A model generated the notes under the pieces. That model was given only the letters and a program-made list of their open reading frames with translations, was not told the origin of the DNA and did not search any database. Shown here piece by piece: positions 1 to 4,953 of a stretch of 12,017 bases of DNA. A program made the position numbers and the translations under genes. The DNA is from Nitrospinota bacterium (GTDB lineage Bacteria; UBA8248): positions 1 to 12,017 of the forward strand of contig WTGD01000183.1 of assembly GCA_011523725.1 (NCBI GenBank), read 5' to 3'. Within the stretch, counting starts at the first letter, position 1. Each line of letters begins with the position of its first letter.

Positions 1-349
1 GGTTCGCCGGGCGATACGCCCGCGCCTCTGCAACCGGGCCAACCACAATTTCCGGATGGGTTATCACGCGGTGCCCGAGGAGCACCTCGCGGGCGTTCGC
101 GCCTTTCGCGAGAACTACGACGAGAGCGACGTGGGCCACGCGACGAAGAACGCCGGGTACATCACGGACTACATGATCGACCGCTTCGCCGTCGTCGGCG
201 CGCCCGGGGACGTCGTCGCCCGCTTCGAGACGCTGCGCGCGATGGGGGTCGAGAAGGTCATCGTGGCCATGCCGTTCCGCCTCGAGGAGCGCTACGAGAT
301 CATCGAGACCCTCGCGCGCGAGGTCATGCCCCGCTTCGCGGGAGCGTAA
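1..349 (+). CDS. Luciferase-like (LLM class) flavin-dependent oxidoreductase, C-terminal end only
   Basis: The reading frame is open from base 2 at the window edge and ends at TAA 347-349, so about 115 C-terminal residues are visible and the start lies outside. The tail contains RFAVVGAPGDVVARFETL followed by MGVEKVIVAMPF. This is the usual end of the luciferase-like TIM-barrel family: a 'G-(S/T/A)-P-(E/D)-x-V' turn, a helix, then the last beta strand. Members are FMN- or F420-dependent monooxygenases or reductases acting on varied substrates in the cytoplasm. The substrate cannot be inferred because the N-terminal part is missing. The ATG at 56 is internal to the frame and is probably not the start. 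A short GCCCG/CGGGC hairpin lies just after the stop (350-363), without a T-run, so a terminator is not supported. Confidence 0.75.
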   Translation, partial: VRRAIRPRLCNRANHNFRMGYHAVPEEHLAGVRAFRENYDESDVGHATKNAGYITDYMIDRFAVVGAPGDVVARFETLRAMGVEKVIVAMPFRLEERYEIIETLAREVMPRFAGA

Positions 350-458
350 GCCCGCAAACGGGCGATCCCTTCCGACCGATGCCGAAGGCGCGAACGCGGC
401 TTTCCTCTCGGGTAAACGAAGAAAACTTCCATCCCCCCACCCCAAAACGAAAACTCGT

Positions 459-488
459 TTCAAAAACCTCGAAAACGGGTGCTACAAT
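459..488 (+). promoter_or_regulatory. Candidate sigma70 promoter for rarA
   Basis: TTCAAA (459-464) and TACAAT (483-488) are separated by 18 bases. The -10 box matches the consensus at five of six positions and the -35 box at four. Transcription would start near 495. That lies downstream of an in-frame GTG at 479 and upstream of the TTG at 518, so this promoter supports the TTG as the rarA start. Confidence 0.5.
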
Positions 489-517
489 GGGGCGTTTCCA
501 GGGAAAAGGAGAACGCT

Positions 518-1966
518 TTGGAGAGAGGCTTGTTCGATCAGGCGGAAGAGGGCGATAGCGGCAGCGAAGCGCGAGGCTCCCAGGTTGATCCGGGGGCGCC
601 CCTCGCCGAGCGCATGCGGCCCCGGACGCTCGATGAGGTCCTGGGCCAGGATCACCTGATCGGCCCGGGCCGCGTGTTGAGGCGCGCCGTGGAGGAAGAC
701 AGTCTGCGCCCGCTCATCTTCTGGGGGCCGCCCGGCACGGGCAAGACGACGCTCGCGCGCATCATCGCGAACAGGACGAACGCGCACTTCATCACGCTGA
801 GCGCGGTGCTCCACGGGGTGAAGGAATTGCGCGCCGCCGTGGACGAGGCGAAGCGCATGCGGGGAAGAAAGATGCGCACGATCCTGTTCATCGACGAGAT
901 TCACCGCTTCAACAAGGCCCAGCAGGACGGCCTCCTGCCGCACGTGGAAAACGGCACGCTGACTTTGATAGGCGCCACGACGGAAAACCCCTCCTTCGAG
1001 GTCATCGCGCCCCTGCTGTCGCGCGCGCGCGTTTTCGTGCTCGAAGGGCTGAAGGAAGAGCACGTCGTGGCGCTTCTGCGCCGCGCCCTGGAGGACGCCA
1101 GGCTCGGACTCGGGGCCTTGAAGCTCGAAGCCGATGACGACGCGCTTCGCCGCGTCGCAGTCTTGAGCAGCGGGGACGCGCGCTCGGCCCTGAACATCAT
1201 CGAAGCCGCCGCGGCCCTGGCCGGCGAAGAACGCCTCATCAACTCGAAGCTGGTGAGCGAGGCCGCCCAGCGCAAGACGCTTCTCTACGACAAGGCGGGC
1301 GAGGAGCACTACAACCTCATCTCCGCCCTTCACAAGACCCTGCGCGCTTCCGATCCGGACGCCGCCCTCTACTGGCTCGCGCGCATGCTGGAGGGGGGTG
1401 AGGACCCCATGTACATCCTGCGGCGTCTCGTTCGCTTCGCTTCGGAAGACGTCGGCATGGCGGACCCGAACGCGCTCGCCGTGGCGACCGCCGCCCAGGG
1501 GGCGTTTCACTTCATCGGCCTCCCCGAGGGGAAGCTCGCCATCGCCCAGGCGGTGGTCTATCTCGCCCAGGCGCCAAAGAGCGATGCGGTCTACCGGGGC
1601 TTCGGGGCTGCGGAGCGCGCCGTGCGCGAGCGCGACGCCGCGCCCGTCCCGCATCATCTGCGGAACGCGCCGACCGGCCTCATGCGCGATCTGGGCTACG
1701 GGGAGGGCTACAAGCACGCGCACGAGTTCGACGACGCGGTCGTGGAGATGGAGGGAATGCCCGAAGGGCTTCAGGGGACGCGGTTCTACCACCCCACCTC
1801 CCGGGGATTCGAGGCGGAGGTCCGGAAGAGGCTCGCCGCCCGCGAGGAGTTGCTCAACGAGCGCCTGGGCGAGCGGCTGAACGTGCCCGATGAAAAATCC
1901 ATGGACGACCGCCGCCCCTCCGACCCCGCCATGCCGGGCAGAAGGGCGCGAAGGAAGGATAAGTGA
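518..1966 (+). CDS. rarA: Replication-associated recombination protein A (RarA/MgsA), AAA+ ATPase
   Basis: This is a cytoplasmic AAA+ clamp-loader-like ATPase of the RarA/MgsA/WRNIP1 family, which acts at stalled or gapped replication forks. I start it at TTG 518, behind AAAGGAGA (505-512), giving 482 residues; the in-frame GTG at 479 lacks an equally good site and lies upstream of the likely transcription start. The N-terminus has the family signature PLAERMRPRTLDEVLGQDHL. Walker A GPPGTGKTT is at about residues 70-78, Walker B LFIDEIHRF at about 123-131, and sensor-1 GATTENPSFE at about 152-161. A later SSGDARSALN segment is the sensor-2 region. The C-terminal half, with the GGEDPMYILRRLVRFASEDVG and RFYHPTSRG stretches, is the RarA-specific tetramerisation part. 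Length and domain order are normal. It appears to be transcribed alone. Confidence 0.95.
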   Translation: MERGLFDQAEEGDSGSEARGSQVDPGAPLAERMRPRTLDEVLGQDHLIGPGRVLRRAVEEDSLRPLIFWGPPGTGKTTLARIIANRTNAHFITLSAVLHGVKELRAAVDEAKRMRGRKMRTILFIDEIHRFNKAQQDGLLPHVENGTLTLIGATTENPSFEVIAPLLSRARVFVLEGLKEEHVVALLRRALEDARLGLGALKLEADDDALRRVAVLSSGDARSALNIIEAAAALAGEERLINSKLVSEAAQRKTLLYDKAGEEHYNLISALHKTLRASDPDAALYWLARMLEGGEDPMYILRRLVRFASEDVGMADPNALAVATAAQGAFHFIGLPEGKLAIAQAVVYLAQAPKSDAVYRGFGAAERAVRERDAAPVPHHLRNAPTGLMRDLGYGEGYKHAHEFDDAVVEMEGMPEGLQGTRFYHPTSRGFEAEVRKRLAAREELLNERLGERLNVPDEKSMDDRRPSDPAMPGRRARRKDK

Positions 1967-2009
1967 CAAGGGAATTTTCGTCGCATTTTCGTAAAATGAA
2001 GTTTCCGCT

Positions 2010-2038
2010 TTGACATTTCCGCTAAGTCGAGAGATATT
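2010..2038 (+). promoter_or_regulatory. Candidate sigma70 promoter for the small membrane protein gene
   Basis: A perfect TTGACA (2010-2015) is followed after 17 bases by GATATT (2033-2038), which matches the -10 consensus at four of six positions. It lies in an AT-rich stretch after rarA and 40 bases before the start of the 77-residue gene. A start near 2045 would give a leader of about 33 bases. Confidence 0.5.
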
Positions 2039-2077
2039 TTTCTCGCCGCTTATTTAAATTGCGAGAGAGAAAGTGAA

Positions 2078-2311
2078 ATGACGGAATTTGAGATCGCGAC
2101 GTTACAATTGCAAATGTGGAGCATTTTCGTTGCCGCCGGAGTCGGCATTCTTCAGTGCGCCTTGATAGGATGCGGACTGTTCATGATGCACAAGGCGTCA
2201 AAACATAGAGACAAGGTCTTGGACAACCAGACGAAAGTATTGGAAGCCTTACTCGAACGCACCGAGGACAGCGCGAGGGCGCTGCGCAGATTATTGGAGA
2301 GAACCGAATAG
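2078..2311 (+). CDS. Small hypothetical single-pass membrane protein with a charged C-terminal helix
   Basis: The product has 77 residues from ATG 2078, behind a purine-rich GAGAGAAAG site. A short N-terminal stretch is followed by one strong hydrophobic segment at about residues 14-37 (SIFVAAGVGILQCALIGCGL and onward), then a basic HKASKHRDK patch and a long charged helix likely to form a coiled coil. The motif LLERTE occurs twice, at about residues 58-63 and at the very end. I do not recognise a family. By architecture it could be a phage-type or toxin-like small protein, a membrane anchor, or a lineage-specific orphan. Its base composition is visibly less GC-rich than its neighbours, which hints at recent acquisition. 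A promoter with a perfect -35 box supports it being a real gene, but the function is unknown. Confidence 0.6.
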   Translation: MTEFEIATLQLQMWSIFVAAGVGILQCALIGCGLFMMHKASKHRDKVLDNQTKVLEALLERTEDSARALRRLLERTE

Positions 2312-2468
2312 CCGCGCAAAGGGTTGATGTTCCCCTCCCAGTGGTAGCCCGAGATATGCGAACAGCTTTTTTGCGAGCGAAGGGAGGGAGGCATGCCTAC
2401 CCCCCAAAATCAAACTGAGACACTACACAATTGCAATGAGTATTTTGGAAGAGAATTAGCGGCGTTGC

Positions 2469-3248
2469 CTACCCCGCCGCCGCGACGGAATTCATGGATT
2501 CAATCGCTTCGTCCATCTCGTCGATGATAGCCTTCGCCGCGCGATGCGGGTCGTCGCTTTTCGTGATGGGCCTGCCCACGACGAGATAATCCGAACCCAT
2601 GCGAATGGCGTCCGCCGGCGTCGTGATTCGTTTGTGATCGTCCGATGCGGCCCACGCCGGCCGGATGCCGGGGCTTACGATATCGGCGTTCGGGAACCTC
2701 CGGCGGCAGGCCCCGATGGCGTCGCCCGAGACGATCAGACCGTCGCATCCCCCTGCGAGCAGCTTTTCTCCCCGCTCGAGCATGTATTGCGTTGAATCCA
2801 CTCCCGTAATTCCTTCGCTTCGCAAGTCGTCGTCGCTCAGGCTCGAAAGCAGCGGCACCATCAGGATTCTGGGATGCTCCGCAGCGCCTCGGGTCTTGAG
2901 CGCGGTTTCGATGGTCCTGGTCGTCATGACGTAGGGCATGGACTCGGTGAGCGTGACGAACCTGACGTTCAGGGCCATGCAGCTCTCGATGAAGGCGGCG
3001 ATCGTGTTGCCGATGTCTCCGGAGAGCTTGAGATCGACGAACACCCCGCCACGGCCTGCGCGGCTCTCCTGAAGCTCCTGGATGAACCCGAGCAGGTTCC
3101 CCGCCAGAAAGAGTTCGAGACCGACCTTGAAGAAAGAGACGTTCCCGAGTTTTTCGACCAGCCCGAGCGCTTCGGCGTGCGTCGGCACGTCCAGCGCAAC
3201 GATGAGGCGGTCTTTGCCGCTCAGGTTCGCCGCGGGCCTCTCCCCCAT
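2469..3248 (-). CDS. pyrF: Orotidine 5'-phosphate decarboxylase (PyrF), divergent form
   Basis: This enzyme decarboxylates OMP to UMP, the last step of de novo pyrimidine synthesis. The start is the ATG at 3246-3248, preceded by GGGGAGGAG (3254-3262) at a 5-base spacing, giving 259 residues, normal for the family. The open frame continues upstream into repeat sequence and should not be used. Visible motifs are LIVALDVP (D20), FFKVGLELF (K41), VFVDLKLSGDIGNT (D72, K74, D78), SPGIRPAW near residue 192, and YLVVGRPIT with the phosphate-binding R226. Two things are unusual. The catalytic loop usually reads D-x-K-x-x-D, but here three residues separate K74 and D78. The strand that normally carries a VTVHA-type motif reads FVTLTESMPY. 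The C-terminal third is fully canonical. No other pyr gene is adjacent. Confidence 0.88.
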   Translation of the reverse strand: MGERPAANLSGKDRLIVALDVPTHAEALGLVEKLGNVSFFKVGLELFLAGNLLGFIQELQESRAGRGGVFVDLKLSGDIGNTIAAFIESCMALNVRFVTLTESMPYVMTTRTIETALKTRGAAEHPRILMVPLLSSLSDDDLRSEGITGVDSTQYMLERGEKLLAGGCDGLIVSGDAIGACRRRFPNADIVSPGIRPAWAASDDHKRITTPADAIRMGSDYLVVGRPITKSDDPHRAAKAIIDEMDEAIESMNSVAAAG

Positions 3249-3311
3249 CGACGCTCCTCCCCTTTCCCCGGGCGGGTAATGGCGTTGTTTTGCGGGCGAA
3301 AATGCAAAGAC

Positions 3312-3340
3312 CTTATCGTATATTTCATGGGGGAAATCAA
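3312..3340 (-). promoter_or_regulatory. Candidate sigma70 promoter for pyrF
   Basis: Read on the minus strand, TTGATT (3335-3340) and GATAAG (3312-3317) are spaced by 17 bases, each matching the consensus at four of six positions. The -35 box lies about 24 bases from the edge of the MITE-like insertion at 3364, so the insertion leaves this promoter intact but replaces everything further upstream. Confidence 0.4.
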
Positions 3341-3351
3341 ACGCGCCTCCC

Positions 3352-3363
3352 CCCATGCTCGGG
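3352..3363 (+). repeat. Left copy of a 12-bp direct repeat (putative target-site duplication)
   Basis: CCCATGCTCGGG occurs here and again, perfectly, at 3611-3622. The two copies exactly abut the two ends of the inverted-repeat-bounded element 3364-3610. This is the signature left by transposition. With one extra shared C on the left the match is 13 bases. Confidence 0.75.
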
Positions 3364-3419
3364 GTTGCTGAAAAAGCCCCCCGTGGAGGGAAAGAGTCCC
3401 GATCATCGAATCGTTTACC

Positions 3420-3445
3420 GTAGGGACAGGCCTCCGTGCCTGTCC
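3420..3445 (+). repeat. REP-like hairpin unit, left copy
   Basis: This 26-base unit begins GTAGGGACAGGC. It contains the arms GGACAGGC and GCCTGTCC around the loop CTCCGT, so a single strand folds into an 8-bp hairpin. Its exact reverse complement lies at 3540-3565. Units starting GTAGGGACAGG are, to my knowledge, widespread intergenic repeats in several uncultured bacterial groups. Confidence 0.85.
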
Positions 3446-3469
3446 TGACTTGTTGGTCGTTATCATCCC

Positions 3470-3497
3470 GTAGGGGCGGTTCGCGAACCGCCCCTAC
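3470..3497. repeat. Perfect 28-base palindrome
   Basis: The left arm GTAGGGGCGGTTCG is followed directly by its perfect complement CGAACCGCCCCTAC. It sits between the two inverted copies of the 26-base unit and shares the GTAGGG start with them. It could extrude as a cruciform or form a long RNA hairpin in either direction. Confidence 0.9.
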
Positions 3498-3539
3498 TGC
3501 AAAACCATCACACCCGTCCATCGTATTCACCCCGACATC

Positions 3540-3565
3540 GGACAGGCACGGAGGCCTGTCCCTAC
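3540..3565 (-). repeat. REP-like hairpin unit, right inverted copy
   Basis: This is the exact reverse complement of the unit at 3420-3445 over all 26 bases, ending GCCTGTCCCTAC. The pair would also form a long-range stem enclosing the central palindrome, giving a nested structure about 146 bases long. Confidence 0.85.
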
Positions 3566-3610
3566 AAACCTCTACTTGCAGTGGCCCTCTATACGGACTT
3601 TTTCAACAGC

Positions 3611-3622
3611 CCCATGCTCGGG
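3611..3622 (+). repeat. Right copy of the 12-bp direct repeat (putative target-site duplication)
   Basis: CCCATGCTCGGG is identical to 3352-3363 and begins at the base following the right terminal inverted repeat. Removing the element and one copy of this repeat would rejoin the pyrF upstream region to the VOC gene upstream region. Confidence 0.75.
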
Positions 3623-3745
3623 AGGGCGGCGAGGGCCGTCACCGGGGGTTGCCCCGTAAGCGGGATTGCCGGAAAATCCGGAAAATCAATCCGCGAAACG
3701 CCGTTTGGGCGACTTGGCTTCAACCCCTTTGTTCAGGAGCTTCCC

Positions 3746-4168
3746 TTGGAGATCGACCGGTTCGACCACATGGTGTTCACCGTGCGCGACGTCGAGCGCA
3801 CGTGCGCGTTCTACGCAGAGGTTCTCGGCATGGAGGTCATCACCTTCGAGGGGGGCCGCCGCGCGCTCAGGTTCGGTGAGCAGAAAATCAACTTGCACCT
3901 TGCGGGAGCGGAGTTCGAGCCCAAGGCCGACCCGCCCGTTCCGGGTTCCGAGGACGTGTGCCTCATCACGAAAACGGATCTGGACGAAGCGATGACGCAC
4001 GTTGAAAGCTGCGGGGTGGAGATCATCGAAGGCCCGAGTGACAAGAGCGGCGCGACGGGGCCGATCCGCTCTTTTTATTTTCGCGACCCGGACGGGAACC
4101 TGATCGAGGTGTCGAATTACCCGGGGGGAGGCGGGATAGCACGCCGCATTCCTCTCCTGGAGAGTTAG
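3746..4168 (+). CDS. VOC/glyoxalase-fold protein, GLOD5-like
   Basis: This is a vicinal-oxygen-chelate protein closest in pattern to the glyoxalase-domain-containing protein 5 group, whose reaction is not well defined. I start it at TTG 3746, behind AGGAG (3735-3739) with a 6-base spacer, giving 140 residues. A longer frame back to GTG 3581 begins inside the repeat element and adds no recognisable domain. Two beta-alpha-beta-beta-beta modules are visible: FDHMVFTVRDVERTCAFYAE at the N-terminus, and the end of the second module YFRDPDGNLIEVSNY. Candidate metal ligands by family comparison are H8, H51 (in NLHLAG) and E121 (in LIEVSNY). The segment FEPKADPPVPGSEDVCLIT is typical of the subgroup. 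No operon partner is adjacent. It could be a detoxifying lyase, dioxygenase or isomerase; the substrate cannot be read from the sequence. Confidence 0.85.
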   Translation: MEIDRFDHMVFTVRDVERTCAFYAEVLGMEVITFEGGRRALRFGEQKINLHLAGAEFEPKADPPVPGSEDVCLITKTDLDEAMTHVESCGVEIIEGPSDKSGATGPIRSFYFRDPDGNLIEVSNYPGGGGIARRIPLLES

Positions 4169-4316
4169 TTGAGAAAACCCCCTATCGGGTCGGGTCAATC
4201 CATCTCTCCCTTGCAGAACGCCCTGCAACCACTCCCTCATAATTTGCCGCTCCGCCTCGGTTTGCAAAATCACTCCCGCCTTGAGGGGTCGGGCTTCCCG
4301 AGGGGAAAGCCCGATG

Positions 4317-4479
4317 AAAAAGTCCCTGAGAGGGTAAAGGCAACCCCCCCTACCCCCCCTTGACAGGGTCAAAACCGACCGAAGAGGGAGGTTTTGCGAG
4401 CCGATGTGTTTCTCGTCAATGGCTTATGCAAACGCTCGTTCCTCACTCGCGTTTGATCCCTGTCAAGGGGGGGTAGGGG
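4317..4479. repeat. Inverted-repeat element, copy 1 of a dispersed family
   Basis: A conserved left part running from AAAAAGTCCCTGAGAGGG to CTTGACAGGG (4317-4368) matches 11855-11904 almost base for base. Within it, 4347-4368 is a perfect 22-bp inverted repeat of 4458-4479, which starts CCCTGTCAAGGGGGGG. Between the arms are two further 7-bp stems: CAAAACC/GGTTTTG (4370-4376 with 4390-4396) and CAAACGC/GCGTTTG (4429-4435 with 4449-4455). A transcript would fold as a three-way junction. No coding sequence is present. The start TGAAAAAGTCC (4315-4325) is shared with the end of the element at 3364-3610, suggesting related mobilisation ends. Confidence 0.75.
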
Positions 4480-4513
4480 TGTTGGTTTTCAGGCAAGGGT
4501 TGTTACCCGGCGT

Positions 4514-4552
4514 CCCTCGATACGGCCCTTGCGGGCCTACTCGGGATGAGGG
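4514..4552. repeat. REP-like imperfect palindrome followed by a T-run
   Basis: Outer arms CCCTC (4514-4518) and GAGGG (4548-4552) enclose an inner hairpin GGCCC-TTGC-GGGCC (4524-4537). A T-rich stretch follows (4555-4561), so it might also act as a weak rho-independent terminator on the plus strand, but the T-run is 17 bases from the inner stem. Confidence 0.6.
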
Positions 4553-4669
4553 TGTTTTTTTGTTTTCCTCCCCCTGAGCAGCCGCCGAAGGTAAAACGCG
4601 ACTGAGAAAGGAGCGTTTGTATCGAAGGATGCCCGACCTTCAAGGGGTTTTCGTCCCTTTGTTTTTGAT

Positions 4670-4697
4670 CGTCATTCCGGCTTTCGCCGGAATGACG
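4670..4697. repeat. Perfect 12-bp stem hairpin of the CGTCATTCCGGC type
   Basis: CGTCATTCCGGC (4670-4681), a TTTC loop and GCCGGAATGACG (4686-4697) form a perfect hairpin. Repeats beginning GTCATTCC are common intergenic palindromes in many bacteria. There is no T-run after it, so a terminator role is not supported. Confidence 0.85.
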
Positions 4698-4752
4698 GCA
4701 AAACCGCCAATCACAACCGGACAGAAAGTAGCATCCCGCGCGATGCGAATTA

Positions 4753-4781
4753 TTGACACCGGAGCCCAAAAACTATATATA
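4753..4781 (+). promoter_or_regulatory. Strong candidate sigma70 promoter of the polyamine operon
   Basis: A perfect TTGACA (4753-4758) is followed after 17 bases by TATATA (4776-4781), with an overlapping TATATT at 4778-4783. This AT-rich block stands out in a GC-rich sequence. The predicted start near 4788-4790 leaves a leader of about 165 bases before the regulator gene at 4954. Confidence 0.65.
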
Positions 4782-4791
4782 TTTCCTCCCT

Positions 4792-4836
4792 GTTGTTTAG
4801 GAAACATATTTTGGCAATCGTTCTTTGCTAAACAAC
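4792..4836. promoter_or_regulatory. Inverted repeat just downstream of the promoter, candidate operator
   Basis: GTTGTTTAGGAAA (4792-4804) and TTTGCTAAACAAC (4824-4836) are inverted repeats matching at 12 of 13 positions. Each half itself contains a TTT-N3-AAA core (TTTAGGAAA and TTTGCTAAA), and the centres are 28 bases apart. The pair begins a few bases after the predicted transcription start, where a bound repressor would block RNA polymerase. The first gene downstream encodes an XRE-cupin regulator, the natural candidate ligand. In RNA it would instead be a 12- to 13-bp stem with a 19-base loop, without a following T-run. Confidence 0.5.
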
Positions 4837-4953
4837 CGGTACGACCGCCCGATCCCCATGCGATACATGAAATCGTGCGGCCGAATCCCCGGACGCAAAG
4901 ACGCGCCGCCTCGCGCGGGCACCTGAGCGGCCGGACTTCGAAAGGGTGAGAAG

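Larger units (their letters stand above)
3364..3610. mobile_element. 247-bp MITE-like non-coding element with terminal inverted repeats and nested palindromes
   Basis: The left end GTTGCTGAAAAAG (3364-3376) and the right end CTTTTTCAACAGC (3598-3610) are inverted repeats matching at 11 of 13 positions. They are immediately flanked by identical 12-bp direct copies of CCCATGCTCGGG. Inside is a near-symmetrical set of palindromes: a 26-base hairpin unit (3420-3445), a perfect 28-base palindrome (3470-3497), and the exact inverted copy of the first unit (3540-3565). There is no credible coding sequence, so movement would need a transposase supplied elsewhere. The element sits between pyrF and the VOC gene and contributes the GTG at 3581 that falsely extends the VOC frame. 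A transposase family cannot be assigned; some IS4-group elements are known to make target duplications of 10-13 bp. Confidence 0.7.
4169..4953. other. 785-bp non-coding, repeat-rich intergenic region
   Basis: No convincing gene lies here on either strand. The short open frames cross palindromes and lack family motifs. The region holds, in order: a TCGGGCTT/AAGCCCGA hairpin (4289-4314), a 163-base inverted-repeat element (4317-4479), a REP-like palindrome followed by a T-rich stretch (4514-4561), a perfect 12-bp stem hairpin (4670-4697), then a promoter, an inverted repeat and a long leader for the polyamine operon. Confidence 0.7.

Noticed and set aside
482..1969. A 495-codon open frame antisense to nearly all of rarA
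   Set aside because: It mirrors rarA codon for codon, a common effect of GC-rich codon usage. The translation has low-complexity Arg, His, Val and Gly-rich stretches and no recognisable domain, while the plus-strand frame has all RarA motifs.
3249..3530. An N-terminal extension of PyrF by 94 residues
   Set aside because: It translates palindromic repeat sequence and promoter DNA. The ATG at 3248 has an excellent ribosome site and gives the standard protein length.
3420..3565. Possible CRISPR repeats
   Set aside because: Only two copies exist, in inverted not direct orientation, separated by another palindrome. There is no regular spacing and no cas gene.
3581..3745. An N-terminal extension of the VOC gene from GTG 3581
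   Set aside because: The extension begins inside the MITE-like element, crosses its terminal repeat and the flanking direct repeat, and resembles no domain. TTG 3746 with AGGAG gives a protein of normal length.
3686..4372. A 228-codon open frame antisense to the VOC gene
   Set aside because: No motif is visible, it runs through the repeat region at 4317, and the plus strand encodes a complete VOC fold.
4891..4900. GGACGCAAAG, which resembles a signature of the cyclic-di-GMP-I (GEMM) riboswitch
   Set aside because: The upstream GGCAAACC partner segment, the tetraloop stem and the downstream GGUAGG-type block are not found at the right spacing, so the match is probably coincidental.
4617..4949. 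A 110-codon open frame in the intergenic region before the regulator
   Set aside because: It runs through the CGTCATTCC hairpin, the promoter and the operator-like inverted repeat, and its translation has no domain-like character.
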